Assembly (NCBI RefSeq): GCF_003600685.1
Contig: NZ_CP032084.1
Span: forward strand, 2,232,001-2,296,000
Direction of reading: 5' to 3'
Origin: Achromobacter sp. B7
Lineage (GTDB): Bacteria; Pseudomonadota; Gammaproteobacteria; Burkholderiales; Burkholderiaceae_B
DNA: 64,000 bases
Shown here: positions 63,910-64,000 of the stretch, piece by piece
Layout: each line of letters starts with the position of its first letter
How positions within the stretch are numbered: position 1 is the first letter of the stretch
Position numbers and translations under genes: made by a program
Notes under the pieces: generated by a model
Database searches by the model: none
Seen by the model: the letters and a program-made list of their open reading frames with translations, nothing else
What the model was told of the DNA's origin: nothing

Positions 63910-64000
63910 GTATTGATGCGCGAACCCAGCGTGGCGTCAACGGCCATCGGGGCCACCGACTGCATCAGCGTCAGCGCGGTATCGGCTTGCGCGTTCAGCG
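63900..64000 (-). CDS. 3' end of a small protein gene, possibly YjfB-type motility protein
   Basis: The minus-strand frame is open from the right window edge to a TGA at 63902-63900 and encodes 32 visible residues, ending LMQSVAPMAVDATLGSRINTHA. The tail LG-x-x-I/V-N-T-x-A resembles the C-terminus of short YjfB-like putative motility proteins, but the fragment is too short to be sure. Its start lies outside the window. The tandem 14-base repeat begins in its last codons and extends downstream. Confidence 0.45.
   Translation of the reverse strand, partial: LNAQADTALTLMQSVAPMAVDATLGSRINTHA

Overview
The window is GC-rich, densely coding chromosomal DNA from a betaproteobacterium. It most resembles Alcaligenaceae of the Achromobacter/Bordetella type. 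The reasons are a pyruvate dehydrogenase cluster aceE-aceF-lpdA whose E3 carries its own lipoyl domain, a Bordetella-style autotransporter barrel remnant, several ABC importers for amino acids or peptides, and a MexAB-OprM-like efflux operon beside a LysR gene. No rRNA, tRNA, CRISPR array, insertion sequence or phage gene was seen. Species assignment is inference from gene content only.

Layout. 1-6349: phosphate-scavenging block (PhoX-like phosphatase cut by the window edge, phosphodiesterase-like lipoprotein, mini-lipoprotein, Tat-exported phospholipase C) with a candidate Pho box. 6356-14392: LysR regulator divergent from a gamma-glutamyltransferase-like gene and a complete Dpp/Gsi-type peptide importer. 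14460-17934: yaeQ, a TetR regulator with two matching operators, a short-chain dehydrogenase and an MFS exporter. 17955-21184: two secreted proteins of unknown function and a decayed autotransporter. 21321-35210: one long co-directional catabolic block (GntR regulator, Liv-type importer, aconitase-family hydratase pair, HyuB, HyuA, isochorismatase-fold protein, flavoprotein, isocitrate-lyase-family lyase). 35385-40699: MscS channel, AspT-type and SulP transporters. 40734-42142: ubiC and rluF. 42253-49298: LysR and a tripartite RND pump. 49378-51443: GlsB/YeaQ-type membrane protein, SCO1-like copper chaperone, methyltransferase. 51601-57094 (minus): prlC, folD, response regulator and histidine kinase. 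57448-63651: aceE-aceF-lpdA. 63900-64000: 3' end of a minus-strand gene.

The most interesting part is 21321-35210. Eleven genes follow the regulator, most joined by start/stop overlaps. Their families fit a stepwise breakdown of an imported acid, amide or cyclic imide: uptake (Liv), ATP-dependent ring or amide opening (HyuA/HyuB), a further hydrolase-fold step, flavin-dependent desaturation, hydration by an iron-sulfur hydratase, then C-C cleavage by a lyase of the 2-methylisocitrate/2,3-dimethylmalate type. The substrate cannot be read from the sequence. The hydrolase-fold member has Gly where the family normally has its nucleophilic Cys.

Regulatory structure is visible in several places: twin TetR palindromes, inverted repeats in the LysR-ggt and LysR-efflux intergenic regions, a candidate leaderless promoter for the GntR gene, a large hairpin in the aceE leader, bidirectional terminators between convergent genes, and a six-copy 14-bp tandem repeat that starts in the stop codon of the last gene.
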